Source: Candidatus Nanopelagicales bacterium
Lineage (GTDB): Bacteria > Actinomycetota > Actinomycetes > S36-B12 > CAIYMF01
NCBI GenBank assembly: GCA_025456015.1
Contig: JALOLK010000002.1
Location: forward strand, 1 to 56,939
DNA: 56,939 nt
Direction: 5' to 3'
The notes under the pieces are model-generated. The model worked only from the letters and a program-made list of their open reading frames with translations. It made no database searches and had not been told where the DNA came from. Shown piece after piece: positions 44,612 through 54,200 of this stretch (the stretch's first letter is position 1; every line of letters begins with the position of its first letter). Both the position numbers and the translations under genes were made by a program.

Positions 44612-45481
44612 TCAGCCGAGGATGCGCCCGGAGCAGAGCAGCGCGTCGCCGCCGGCCCGGACCACTGCGAACTCGCACCCGTCCACCAGGTCACGGACCC
44701 GCAGGTCGGGGGTCGAGGGCAGCACCACGGGGCGCCGGAAGACGATCTCGAGCTGGCGCCCCGGCGTCACCTCGTCCCGGTCGAGCAGGGCGGCGACCCG
44801 CCCGGCGATCCACCACCCGTGCGCGATCGCCCGCGGGAAGCCGAACAGGCGCGCGGGCAGCTGGTGCAGGTGGATGGGGTTGATGTCGCCGGAGACCCCG
44901 GCGAAGGCCCGGCCGGTGCCCTCCTCGGCAGGCAGCACGAGCTGGCGCGGCCATGGGCCGTCCTGCGCGGGCTCGGGCACGGCCGACGCCTCGTCGCCGG
45001 CCGCCGACCGGCTGCGCGAGAGGTACATCGCGCGGGAGCGCCAGGCGACTTCGCCGGCGACCGACACCTCGCCCCACACGTCGAACTCCAGGCCCAGGCG
45101 GACCCGGCGGCCGGGGGTGCTCCAGCAGCGCAGGTCCCAGGCCGCGTCGGCCGGCAGCGGGCCGAGGGCCTGCACGACTGCCCCCATGTGCACCATGCCC
45201 ATGGCCCGCACGGGGAACGACCAGCGCGAGACGAGGTCCAGCGTCATCGCCATGACCGGTACCTGCGGGAAGGCCATGGGCATCGCCGCCTGCGACCCCA
45301 GCAGCGTGCGGTACCGGTCCAGCCGCTCGGCCGCCGGCCGCCACCGGTGCACCACCGCCTCCTGCTCGGGCAGCACGGTGTCCGCGGAGGCGCCCCGCTT
45401 CCACGGGGCCGCCGAGCGGGCGATGCTGACGGGCAGCCGGGGCAGCCCGGCCGAGCCGGGCGATGCGGGCGCGTCGGGCAT
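44612..45481 (-). CDS. MaoC-family dehydratase (hotdog fold)
   Basis: 289 residues, two hotdog halves. The second carries the hydratase-2 motif SGDINPIHLHQLPARLFGFP with catalytic-type D199 and H204, followed by AIAHGWWIAG. The first half lacks it, as is usual for two-domain forms that keep one active site. It should hydrate enoyl-CoA or enoyl-ACP to (R)-3-hydroxyacyl thioester. The start at 45481 has GAGGGA upstream; the longer reading to 45619 is low complexity. It is within 3 kb of the lipid synthase locus but transcribed the other way. Confidence 0.85.
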   Translation of the reverse strand: MPDAPASPGSAGLPRLPVSIARSAAPWKRGASADTVLPEQEAVVHRWRPAAERLDRYRTLLGSQAAMPMAFPQVPVMAMTLDLVSRWSFPVRAMGMVHMGAVVQALGPLPADAAWDLRCWSTPGRRVRLGLEFDVWGEVSVAGEVAWRSRAMYLSRSRSAAGDEASAVPEPAQDGPWPRQLVLPAEEGTGRAFAGVSGDINPIHLHQLPARLFGFPRAIAHGWWIAGRVAALLDRDEVTPGRQLEIVFRRPVVLPSTPDLRVRDLVDGCEFAVVRAGGDALLCSGRILG

Positions 45482-45617
45482 GGCGACTCCCTCGATGGCG
45501 GCTTCGGCAGCGCCGACGCTAGCGGCCCGCGCGGGCCCGATGCGCCCCCGCCCGCTCGCCGCCGCGCCCCCGCCACCGTCCATCGCCACCGGCCCTCCGA
45601 TCGGGCAGACTGCAGGC

Positions 45618-47654
45618 ATGCCGGCCCATCCCGAGTGGCGCTACCTCGCCCTGGGCACGGGCGTCGCCGTGGCCGCGACCGCCACCAGCGGCACGTTCTC
45701 CCGCGGGCTGCTGCCCCGCTCCGCCAGTGACCAGGCGATGGTGACGGCAGCGACGGCGGCGTACGGCATGGGCGTCGGCACGCTGGCGGTCTCGCTCATC
45801 GAGGCCTGCTCGGAGCTGCTCATCGACGCCCGCGGCACGGGTGATCCGGACACCGTGACCCTGCTGACCGCCGGCGTGCTCGCGGCCGGCGGCGTGGTCA
45901 CCTCGCGCCTGCTGCCCAACGACCACAGCGCCCCGGTGCCGGTGGCGGCGGCCTCGTCGGCGGCGTTCGTGCTCGGCGGCGGGTCGGCGATCGCCGCCCT
46001 CGTGCTGGCCGCCGACCAGGGCCTGCGCCGGGTGCTCGGACCGGGCCGGCACCTGGCCGGGATCGGGGCGGCGGCCACCCTGGGCGGCGGGCTGGCCTCG
46101 CTGCGGCTGGCCGGCGACGCCCGCCGGGCCGCCGAGCTCGGCGAGGCGCTGGACGAGCGCGCCGTCGCCAGGCCCACCGGCCTGCGCGGCGCCCTGCGGT
46201 CCCTGGGCGTCGGCGCCGCCGTCGGCGGCGGGCTGGTCGGCCTGGCCGCGGCGGAGTTCGGCGTCGCGGAGGGCAGCACGCGCGTGGTCTCCGCGATGCT
46301 GGGCCGCTCGGACCGCCCGGTCACCCCACTGGTCGGCCACGCGGTCGCGGCTGCCGCGCTGCTGCCGATGGGGCCCATCGCGCTGGACCGGGTGCGCCGG
46401 CGGATGCAGCACGCCGACGACATCGTCGAGCCGGCCTACCCCGAGCCGCCGACCAGCCCCTCCGTCACGGCCGGCCCCAGCAGCCTCATCGCCTTCGACG
46501 ACATCGGCAAGGAGGGCCGCCGGTTCGTCCTGATGGCGCTGAGCGCCGAGCAGATCAGCGAGGTCATGGGCCAGCCGGCCATCGACCCGATCCGCGCCGT
46601 GGCCGGGTTCGACGCCGCGGCGACGGCGCAGGCCCGGGCCCGCCTGGCCCTCGACGAGCTCGAGGCCCTCGGGGCCTACGACCGCTCCGTGATCGTGGTG
46701 GCCGCCCCGACCGGGGTCGGGTACGTGAACTACTCGTTCGCCGAGGCGCTGGAGTACCTGACGCTCGGGGACTGCGCGATCGTCGTGCCGCAGTACGCGC
46801 TGGTGCCCAGCGCGCTGGCCCTGAACCAGACCCGGGCCGGCGTCGCCCTGCAGGAGCAGGTGCTCGCCGGCATCCGCGACCGGATCGCCGCCCTGCCCGA
46901 GGGCCACCGGCCCCGGCTGCTGCAGTTCGGCGAGAGCCTGGGCGCCCAGGTGGCGATGGACGTGGCCGCGGCCGGCACGCACCGGTTCGACGAGCTGGGC
47001 CTGGCCGCCGGGCTCTACCTGGGCACCCCGTTCCGCACGGACCTGTGGCAGTGGTGGTTCGAGGATCCGGCGGCAGCGGACCCCGCCGGCATCCTGGGCT
47101 CGGTCACCCGCGCCGACGCGATCCCCGACCTGCCCGCCGGCGTGCGCCACGTGCAGGTCATCCACGACGACGACCCCATCAACAAGTTCTCCTACGACGG
47201 GGTCGTGCGCGCCCCCTGGTGGATGGGCCCGCCGGCGACGCGGCCGCCGCTGGTGCCCAGGGAGACGCAGTTCCGGCCGGTCGTCACCTTCATGCTCACC
47301 CTCGTCGACCTCAAGAACGGCATGGACTCCAAGCCGGGCCAGTTCGTGCGGGTGGGCCACGACTACCGGATCGAGCTGGTCGACGCGATCCGGCACACGT
47401 TCGGCCTGGCCGCCACCGACGAGCAGGTGGCCCGCGTCGAGCAGGTGCTGCGCGACCGCGAGCGCGAGTGGGCGGCCCGGCGCATGGTGGCCACGCGGTT
47501 CGCGAGCGCGCGCAACTCCGTGCTCGGCCAGCTGCAGAAGTGGGGCGTCGACCCGACCGCGGTCGGCCTCGACGACGCGACGGCAGCGACGCTGGCCCGC
47601 GGGGACCTCAGCGGCTTCCTGTCGAAGCTGGGCAGCTCCGGCCCGTCGGCCTGA
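45618..47654 (+). CDS. Alpha/beta-hydrolase membrane protein (Abhydrolase_9 family)
   Basis: 678 residues. The N-terminal 270 residues hold several transmembrane helices (Abhydrolase_9_N type). The C-terminal half is an alpha/beta hydrolase: the nucleophile elbow is FGESLGAQ with S440, and VIVVAAPTGVGYVNYSFAEA and VIHDDDPINKF are typical of this actinobacterial family. A lipid or ester substrate at the membrane is likely but unproven. CAGACT lies exactly six bases before the ATG at 45618 and there is no ribosome-binding site, suggesting leaderless translation. Divergent from the MaoC gene. Confidence 0.87.
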   Translation: MPAHPEWRYLALGTGVAVAATATSGTFSRGLLPRSASDQAMVTAATAAYGMGVGTLAVSLIEACSELLIDARGTGDPDTVTLLTAGVLAAGGVVTSRLLPNDHSAPVPVAAASSAAFVLGGGSAIAALVLAADQGLRRVLGPGRHLAGIGAAATLGGGLASLRLAGDARRAAELGEALDERAVARPTGLRGALRSLGVGAAVGGGLVGLAAAEFGVAEGSTRVVSAMLGRSDRPVTPLVGHAVAAAALLPMGPIALDRVRRRMQHADDIVEPAYPEPPTSPSVTAGPSSLIAFDDIGKEGRRFVLMALSAEQISEVMGQPAIDPIRAVAGFDAAATAQARARLALDELEALGAYDRSVIVVAAPTGVGYVNYSFAEALEYLTLGDCAIVVPQYALVPSALALNQTRAGVALQEQVLAGIRDRIAALPEGHRPRLLQFGESLGAQVAMDVAAAGTHRFDELGLAAGLYLGTPFRTDLWQWWFEDPAAADPAGILGSVTRADAIPDLPAGVRHVQVIHDDDPINKFSYDGVVRAPWWMGPPATRPPLVPRETQFRPVVTFMLTLVDLKNGMDSKPGQFVRVGHDYRIELVDAIRHTFGLAATDEQVARVEQVLRDREREWAARRMVATRFASARNSVLGQLQKWGVDPTAVGLDDATAATLARGDLSGFLSKLGSSGPSA

Positions 47655-47663
47655 GCACGCCCA

Positions 47664-47679
47664 TGTGATCAAGATCACA
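47664..47679. promoter_or_regulatory. CRP/GlxR-type palindrome
   Basis: TGTGATCAAGATCACA, a perfect 16-base palindrome matching the TGTGA-N6-TCACA consensus bound by CRP-family regulators, including actinobacterial GlxR/Crp. It lies ten bases after the Abhydrolase_9 stop and about 205 bases before the NMO-like gene, in an AT-richer patch. Confidence 0.65.
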
Positions 47680-47829
47680 CCCAACCGGCGAAGGCGTTGC
47701 ACGGGAGGGGCGGGACCGCGCCGTTCGCCCGATCCCATCGGCAGTTGCCCGCCGCGTCCCGGCACCCCTCCCCGCGCACGATTCCCCGGCCACCGAGCCC
47801 ACGACGCCAGCCCGCCGACCCACGTCCCT

Positions 47830-47855
47830 CGTAACCTACGCGACCGTAGGTTACG
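47830..47855. promoter_or_regulatory. TetR-type operator upstream of the lipid-synthase locus
   Basis: CGTAACCTACG (47830-47840), spacer CGAC, CGTAGGTTACG (47845-47855): a perfect 11-base inverted repeat. This form is typical of operators for TetR-family regulators of lipid genes in actinobacteria. It ends 29 bases before the NMO-like start, overlapping where a promoter should be, so repression is likely. A third half-like GTAGGT follows at 47861. Confidence 0.7.
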
Positions 47856-47884
47856 GTGGCGTAGGTAGAGAGGCAGGTGCCCCG

Positions 47885-49399
47885 ATGACCGCGAACCCCG
47901 CCACCCCCAGGATCGGCCCACGCGCGCTCCCCACGATCATCCAGGGCGGCATGGGCGTGGCCGTCTCGGGCTGGCAGCTCGCCCGCGCGGTGTCCAGCAC
48001 CGGTGAGCTCGGGGTCGTCTCGGGCACCGCCCTGGACGTCGTCCTGGCCCGCCGCCTCCAGCTCGGCGACCCGGGCGGCGACGTCCGCCGCGCCCTCGCC
48101 CGCTTCCCCGACCCCGCGATGGCGCGTCGCGTCATGCGGGCCTACTTCCAGCAGGGCGGCATCGACGCGGCCGCCCCGTTCGCCGCCGTCCCGCGGTTCC
48201 GACCGGACCCACCCGTTGCCCTGCAGGAGCTCACCGTCGTCGCCGCGTTCGTCGAGGTGGCGCTGGCCCGCGAGGGCCACGACGCCCCCGTCGGCCTCAA
48301 CGTGCTGCGCAAGATCGAGATGCCCATCCCGTGGGTGCTGCTCGGCGCGATGCTCGCCGGCGTCGACTACGTGCTGGCCGGGGCGGGCAACCCCGCCGAG
48401 CTGCCGGCCATGATCCGCGCCCTGGCGGCTGGGCACGACGTGACGATGCCGATCCGCACCCAGGGGCTGCGCTCGGACCAGCAGCCGATCACCGTGACGT
48501 GCAGCCCGGCTGCGCTGCTGCCCGCGGTGGTCGCCGCCAACGACGGCTGGCCGACCCTGCCCGAGCCGCGGTTCCTGGCGATCGTGGCCTCGACCGACCT
48601 GGCCACCGGCCTGGCCGCAGATCCGCAGACCCGACCCTTCGGGTTCGTGGTCGAGGGCCCGAGCGCCGGGGGCCACAACGCGCCCCCGCGCGGCCCGCGC
48701 CGCACCGACGAGCTCGGCCAGCCCGTCTACGACGCGCGCGACGAGCCCGACCTCGCGGTGCTCGCCGCCCTGGGCCTGCCGTTCTGGCTCGCCGGGTCGT
48801 GGGCCACCCCCGAGGGCGTCGCGGAGGCGCGCTCCCGTGGCGCCCAGGGCGTCCAGGCCGGCACGGTCTTCGCCTTCTGCGCCGAGTCCGGCTTCGACCC
48901 CGCGCTGAAGCGGCAGGTGCTCGCCACGGTGCTCGACGGCACGATGGAGGTCCGCAGCGACTGGCGCGCCTCACCGACCGGCTTCCCGTTCCGGGTCGTC
49001 GAGCTCGACGGGACCCTGACCGACCCCGACGTCCGCGCTGCCCGCCGACAGGTCTGCGACCTGGGCCACCTGCGCACCCCGTTCGTGCGCCCGGACGGCG
49101 AGGTCGACTTCCGGTGCCCGTCCGAGCCGACGGCGATGTACGTCCGCAAGGGCGGGCGCGCCCAGAACGCCGAGGGCCGGGTGTGCCTGTGCAACGGGCT
49201 GCTCGCCGCGGCCGGCCTGGGCCAGCGGCGCCGGGGCGGGGTGGTGGAGCCACCGCTGGTCACCTCGGGCGAGGACGTGCGCGCGGTGCAGGCGCTGGTC
49301 ACCGCCGCGGGCAGCGGCCCGGAGCCCTACCCTGCAGCGGCCGTCATCGCGCACCTGCGCTCGGCCCTGGACACCGCCCTCGCCGCCCCAGCCGGCTGA
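47885..49399 (+). CDS. Nitronate monooxygenase / PfaD-like flavin enzyme
   Basis: 504 residues, FMN-dependent TIM barrel of the 2-nitropropane dioxygenase superfamily. Seen: TIIQGGMGVAVSGWQLARAV at the first strand, VDYVLAGAGNP, the GGH motif in VVEGPSAGGHNAPP, and the phosphate loop region AQGVQAGTVFAF. It is longer than simple nitronate monooxygenases, with a C-terminal part carrying CLCNGLLAAAG. In PUFA synthase loci a homologous protein (PfaD) is the trans enoyl reductase. That role is inferred here from position before the synthase. ATG 47885; AGAGAGGCAGG is the ribosome-binding region. Confidence 0.8.
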   Translation: MTANPATPRIGPRALPTIIQGGMGVAVSGWQLARAVSSTGELGVVSGTALDVVLARRLQLGDPGGDVRRALARFPDPAMARRVMRAYFQQGGIDAAAPFAAVPRFRPDPPVALQELTVVAAFVEVALAREGHDAPVGLNVLRKIEMPIPWVLLGAMLAGVDYVLAGAGNPAELPAMIRALAAGHDVTMPIRTQGLRSDQQPITVTCSPAALLPAVVAANDGWPTLPEPRFLAIVASTDLATGLAADPQTRPFGFVVEGPSAGGHNAPPRGPRRTDELGQPVYDARDEPDLAVLAALGLPFWLAGSWATPEGVAEARSRGAQGVQAGTVFAFCAESGFDPALKRQVLATVLDGTMEVRSDWRASPTGFPFRVVELDGTLTDPDVRAARRQVCDLGHLRTPFVRPDGEVDFRCPSEPTAMYVRKGGRAQNAEGRVCLCNGLLAAAGLGQRRRGGVVEPPLVTSGEDVRAVQALVTAAGSGPEPYPAAAVIAHLRSALDTALAAPAG

Positions 49400-49574
49400 T
49401 CCCGATGGCACCGCGCCTCACGCGCATACCCCCCGCGGCATGTGCTCGGCATACCCGCCGGTAACTGTCCAAGGTCCCCCGATCGCGGCCTGTTCGCCCC
49501 GCCCTCGGACTGGGTCGCACCCCTAGCGTGAGCGGCACGTGCGCCGCACGGGCGCCACTGCGCAGGAGGCACGG

Positions 49575-51260
49575 ATGAGCATCGACCAGGACGTCGCGAT
49601 GGGCCAGGGGCTGGACGCCGAGACCCTCGGACTGATGCTGGACGGCCTGGCCGAGTACCTGGCCGACGCCCTGCCGCTGGAACGCCAGCTCGAGCTGGAC
49701 CACGAGGACATCTGCCCCGAGGACACCGTCCGGGCGATGTCGGCGGACCTCGGCATCCAGCTGGTCTTCGTGCCCGAGGCCTACGGCGGCATGGGCGGCG
49801 GGGCGATGGACTCCTACCGGCTCTGCGAGGTCATGGCCCGCAAGGACATCGGCCTGGCCACCGCGATCTTCGCGACCTTCCTGGGCAGCGACCCGATCCT
49901 GGTCGGTGCCACGGAGGAGCAGAAGCAGCGCTGGCTCGGCGCGATCGCCGAGGAGGGCATCGTCTTCGCCTACGGCGCCACCGAGCCCGAGGCCGGGTCG
50001 GACCTCGGCGCGATGAAGACCCGCGCGGTGCCGATCGAGGGCGAGGACGGCACCGTCACCGGCTACCGCATCTCCGGGGCCAAGCAGTGGATCTCCAACG
50101 GCACGATCGCCGATGCCACCACGATCCTGGCCCTGGCCCCCGCCGGCCCCACGTGGTTCGTCGTCGAGAAGGACACCCCGGGGTTCACCAGCGCCAAGCC
50201 CGAGGACAAGCACGGCATCCGGCTGTCGAACACCGCCGCGCTGTTCCTGGACAACGTCGAGGTGCCGGTCGAGGCGCTCATCGGCGGGGTCGAGGGCAAG
50301 GGCCTCGTGCAGGCCCAGCAGGTCTTCGGCTACACCCGCGTCATGGTGGCCGCGTTCGGCCTGGGCGGCGGCTGGGAGGCCCTCGACCGCGCGATCGCCT
50401 ACTCCAAGGAGCGCATCGCCGGCGGCTCACCGCTGTCCGAGAAGCAGGGCTACACCCACAAGCTGATCGTCCCGCACGTGGCCCGCCTCGAGGCCTCGCG
50501 CGCCTTCATCGAGGAGACCGCGCTGCGCATCGACGCCGGCCAGGGCCACGACGGCGCGCTGAACACCGAGGGCGCCATCGCGAAGTACCTGGCCACAGAG
50601 TCGGGCAACGCCGCGGCCGAGGACGCCATCCAGGCCCACGGCGGCTACGGCTACACCCGCGAGTACCTCGTCGAGAAGATCAAGCGCGACGTGCGGATCA
50701 CGACCATCTACGAGGGCACCTCCGAGATCCTCGAGATGACGATCGCCCGCGACCGCTGGCAGGAGCACCTGAAGTCCCGCGGCGGCTACTACGTCACGAT
50801 GGCCCAGCAGCTGCGCGCCCTGCACGCGACCCACCCCAGCGTCGGCGCGGAGACCGCGGCGCTGGCCCTCGAGGCCCTGGCCGGGGTGTTCAGCGCCTGC
50901 CAGCAGGCACGGCTGACCCGCAACCAGCACATCCTGTTCCGGCTCGGCGAGCTCGTCGCCCACGCCGAGAGCGCCGGGGCGCTGTGCCGCCGGGCAGCCG
51001 CGGCCGCCGACGGCACGCTGGACCCGAAGGCCGAGACCCGGTTCGACGCCGCCGCGCTGGCCACGATCGCCCGCATCTTCGCCCGTGAGGCGGCCATGAA
51101 GGTCGCCGACGACGGCCTGCGCTGGGTGGCCGGCTCGGCCGACCCCGCCCTGGGCCTGGACCAGCAGCTCGCCGGGACCATGCGCCTGGACGCGATCCGC
51201 GCCGCGCAGGCCGGCCTGCTGGCCGACATGACCACGCTCGCCGACGTGCTCTACGCCTGA
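49575..51260 (+). CDS. Acyl-CoA dehydrogenase family protein of the synthase locus
   Basis: 561 residues, longer than the usual 380 because of an extra C-terminal helical region as in FadE5-like or VLCAD-like members. Seen: YGATEPEAGSDLGAMKTRA, ISGAKQWISNG, YGYTREYLVEKIKRDVR, and catalytic base E380 in IYEGTSEILEM. It should oxidise acyl thioesters to enoyl forms, perhaps ACP- or CoA-bound products of the adjacent synthase. CAGGAGG before ATG 49575. It lies 31 bases before the synthase start, so one transcript is likely. The 175 bases before it hold a short imperfect repeat of GCATACCC and no gene. Confidence 0.9.
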   Translation: MSIDQDVAMGQGLDAETLGLMLDGLAEYLADALPLERQLELDHEDICPEDTVRAMSADLGIQLVFVPEAYGGMGGGAMDSYRLCEVMARKDIGLATAIFATFLGSDPILVGATEEQKQRWLGAIAEEGIVFAYGATEPEAGSDLGAMKTRAVPIEGEDGTVTGYRISGAKQWISNGTIADATTILALAPAGPTWFVVEKDTPGFTSAKPEDKHGIRLSNTAALFLDNVEVPVEALIGGVEGKGLVQAQQVFGYTRVMVAAFGLGGGWEALDRAIAYSKERIAGGSPLSEKQGYTHKLIVPHVARLEASRAFIEETALRIDAGQGHDGALNTEGAIAKYLATESGNAAAEDAIQAHGGYGYTREYLVEKIKRDVRITTIYEGTSEILEMTIARDRWQEHLKSRGGYYVTMAQQLRALHATHPSVGAETAALALEALAGVFSACQQARLTRNQHILFRLGELVAHAESAGALCRRAAAAADGTLDPKAETRFDAAALATIARIFAREAAMKVADDGLRWVAGSADPALGLDQQLAGTMRLDAIRAAQAGLLADMTTLADVLYA

Positions 51261-51291
51261 GCCGCACGGCGATCCCCGAGGAGGCAGTTCC

Positions 51292-54200
51292 ATGACGCAC
51301 ACCGAGCCGATCGCCATCGTGGGGACCAGCGCGATCATGCCCGACGCCCCCACCGGGGAGCAGTTCTGGGCCAACATCCGCGACGGGCGGTACTCGATCA
51401 GCGACGTCCCGCCGGAGCGGTGGGACCCGGCGCTCTACTACGACGCCGACCCGCAGGCCCCGGACCGCACCTACTCGCGGATCGGCGGCTGGGTGCGTGA
51501 GTTCCCCTGGGACCCGATCCGCTGGAAGATGCCGATCCCGCCGAACGTCTCGGCGCACTTCGACCCCGGCCAGATGTGGTCGATCAGCGCGGCCCGCGCC
51601 GCCCTGCTCGACGCCGGCTACCCCGACTGGGACATCGACAGCGACCGCGTCGGCGTGATCCTGGGCAGCGCCCTGGGCGGCGACAAGTACGTGCGCACGA
51701 CCCTGCGCATCGCCTACCCCGAGTTCGACGCGCAGCTGGCCGCGGCCCCCTCGTTCGCCGCGCTGCCCGCCGACGTGCAGGCCACCATCCGCCGCGAGGC
51801 GCGCGAGGGCTTCGTGGGCGGCCTGCCGACGATCACCGAGGACACCATGCCCGGCGAGCTGGCCAACATCCTGGCCGGCCGCGTCGCCGCCCTGTTCAAC
51901 CTGCGCGGCCCGAACTTCACCACCGACGCCGCCTGCGCCTCGGCGCTGGCAGGCATCAGCTCGGCGATCGGCCAGCTGCAGTCGCGCCAGGTCGACGCGG
52001 TCGTCACCGGCGGCATCGACCGCAACATGGGCCCCGGGGCGTTCGTGCGGTTCTGCAAGATCGGCGCCCTGTCGGCCACCGGCACGCGGCCGTTCGACGC
52101 CGGCGCCGACGGCTTCGTCATGGGCGAGGGCGCTGCCCTGTTCGTGCTCAAGCGGCTCTCGGACGCCGAGCGGGCCGGGGATCGGGTCTACGCGGTGGTC
52201 CTGGGGATCGCCGGCTCCTCCGACGGCAAGGGCAAGGGGATCACCGCACCCAACCCGGTGGGCCAGAAGCTGGCCGTGCGCCGCGCCTGGGAGATGGCCG
52301 GCATCGACCCGGCGACCATCGGCATGCTCGAGGCGCACGGCACCTCCACCCGCGTGGGCGACGCCACCGAGCTCGGCGCGCTCGACGAGATCTTCGCCGG
52401 CCACGGCGCCGCACCGGCCTCGATCGCCCTGGGCTCGGTGAAGTCCAACATCGGCCACCTCAAGGCCGCCGCCGGCTCCGCGGGGCTGTTCAAGGCCGTC
52501 ATGAGCCTGCACGACAAGGTGCTGCCCCCCAGCCTGCACTTCAACGACCCCAACCCCAACGTGGACTGGGGCCGCACGCCGTTCCGCGTGAACACCGAGC
52601 TGCGCGAGTGGACCCCGCGCAACGGCGACCCGCGCCGCGCCGGCGTCAGTGCGTTCGGCTTCGGCGGCACGAACTTCCACGTGGCGCTCGAGGAGCACGT
52701 GCCCGGCCGTTACCGCGCCGAGGATGCCCCGCGCGTCTTCGCCGGCGCCGACGTGCCGCGCACCACCACGACGGCTCCGACGGCGGCTGCGCCTGCTGCG
52801 GCTCCGGCTCCGGCTCCGGCCAAGGTGCCCCTGCGTGGCGCCGTCGTGCTCGGCGCGGCCAGCGACGCCGAGCTCGTCACCGCGCTGCAGGCCCTCGCGG
52901 CCGAGGCCGGTGCTGGTCGCGCCCCGGTGCCGGCCGTGCCGGACCCGGCCGTGGCCGGTGCCGCGATCCGCGTGGCGATCGACTACGCCGACGCCGCTGA
53001 CCTGGCCAAGAAGGCCGGCAAGGCCGTGCAGGCCCTGCAGTCCGGCAACGCCGCGATGTTCAAGCTGCTGCGCTCGCAGGGCGTCTTCGTGGGCCGCGGG
53101 CCCGCGCCCAAGGTGGCGTTCCTGTTCACCGGACAGGGCTCGCAGTACGTGAACATGCTGCGCGAGCTGCGCGACCGCGAGCCGATCGTGCGTGCCGTCT
53201 ACGACGAGGCCGACCGGATCATGACCCCGCTGCTGGGCAAGCCGCTGTCCGACTTCGTCTTCTCCGACGCCCAGGACGAGGCGACCCTCAAGCGCCTGCA
53301 CGGCCAGCTGCTGCAGACCGAGATCACCCAGCCGGCCGTCCTCACCACCGATGCCGCCATGACCCAGCTGCTCGCCGCCTACGGCATCGCCCCGGACATG
53401 GTCATGGGCCACAGCCTCGGCGAGTACGGCGCCCTGGTCGCCTCCGGCGCCCTGAGCTTCGATGCCGCGCTCGAGGCCGTGAGCGCGCGCGGCCGCGAGA
53501 TGAAGGCCGTCTCCACCGAGGACAACGGCGCGATGGCGGCTGTCTTCGGCCCACTGCCCGAGATCGAGCGGATCGTCGCGGGGATCGACGGCTACGTCGT
53601 CGTGGCGAACATCAACTCGAACACCCAGGCCGTCATCGGCGGGGCGACCAAGGCCGTCGAGGCCGCCGTCGACGCCTTCCAGGCCGCCGGCATCACCGCG
53701 ATGCGGATCCCCGTGTCGCACGCCTTCCACACCCAGATCGTGGCCGGGGCCAGCGAGCCGCTGAAGGCCGCCATGCGCCGGCTCGACGTGCGCGGCCCGC
53801 AGCTGCCGATCGTGGCCAACGTGACCGGCGCGTTCTACCCGGCCGACGCCGACACCGAGGCGATGCTCGAGATCCTCGGCCGCCAGATCGCCGAGCCCGT
53901 GCAGTTCGTCAAGGGCCTGCACACGCTCTACGAGGCCGGCGCGCGGGTGTTCGTCGAGGTGGGGCCGAAGAAGGCCCTGCACGGCTTCGTGGAGGAGGTG
54001 CTCGGCTCCGCGCACGACGACGTGCTCGCGCTGTTCACCAACCACCCGAAGCTCGGCGACGTCGCCTCGTTCAACCAGGCGCTCTGCGGGCTGTGGGCCG
54101 CCGGCCTGGGCCTGGCCCCGGCGCCGGCGTCCGCACCTGCCCCGGCCGCCGCCCCGGCCGTCGCCCCCGTCGCGACGCCCGTCGCCGCTGCCGCACCCAT

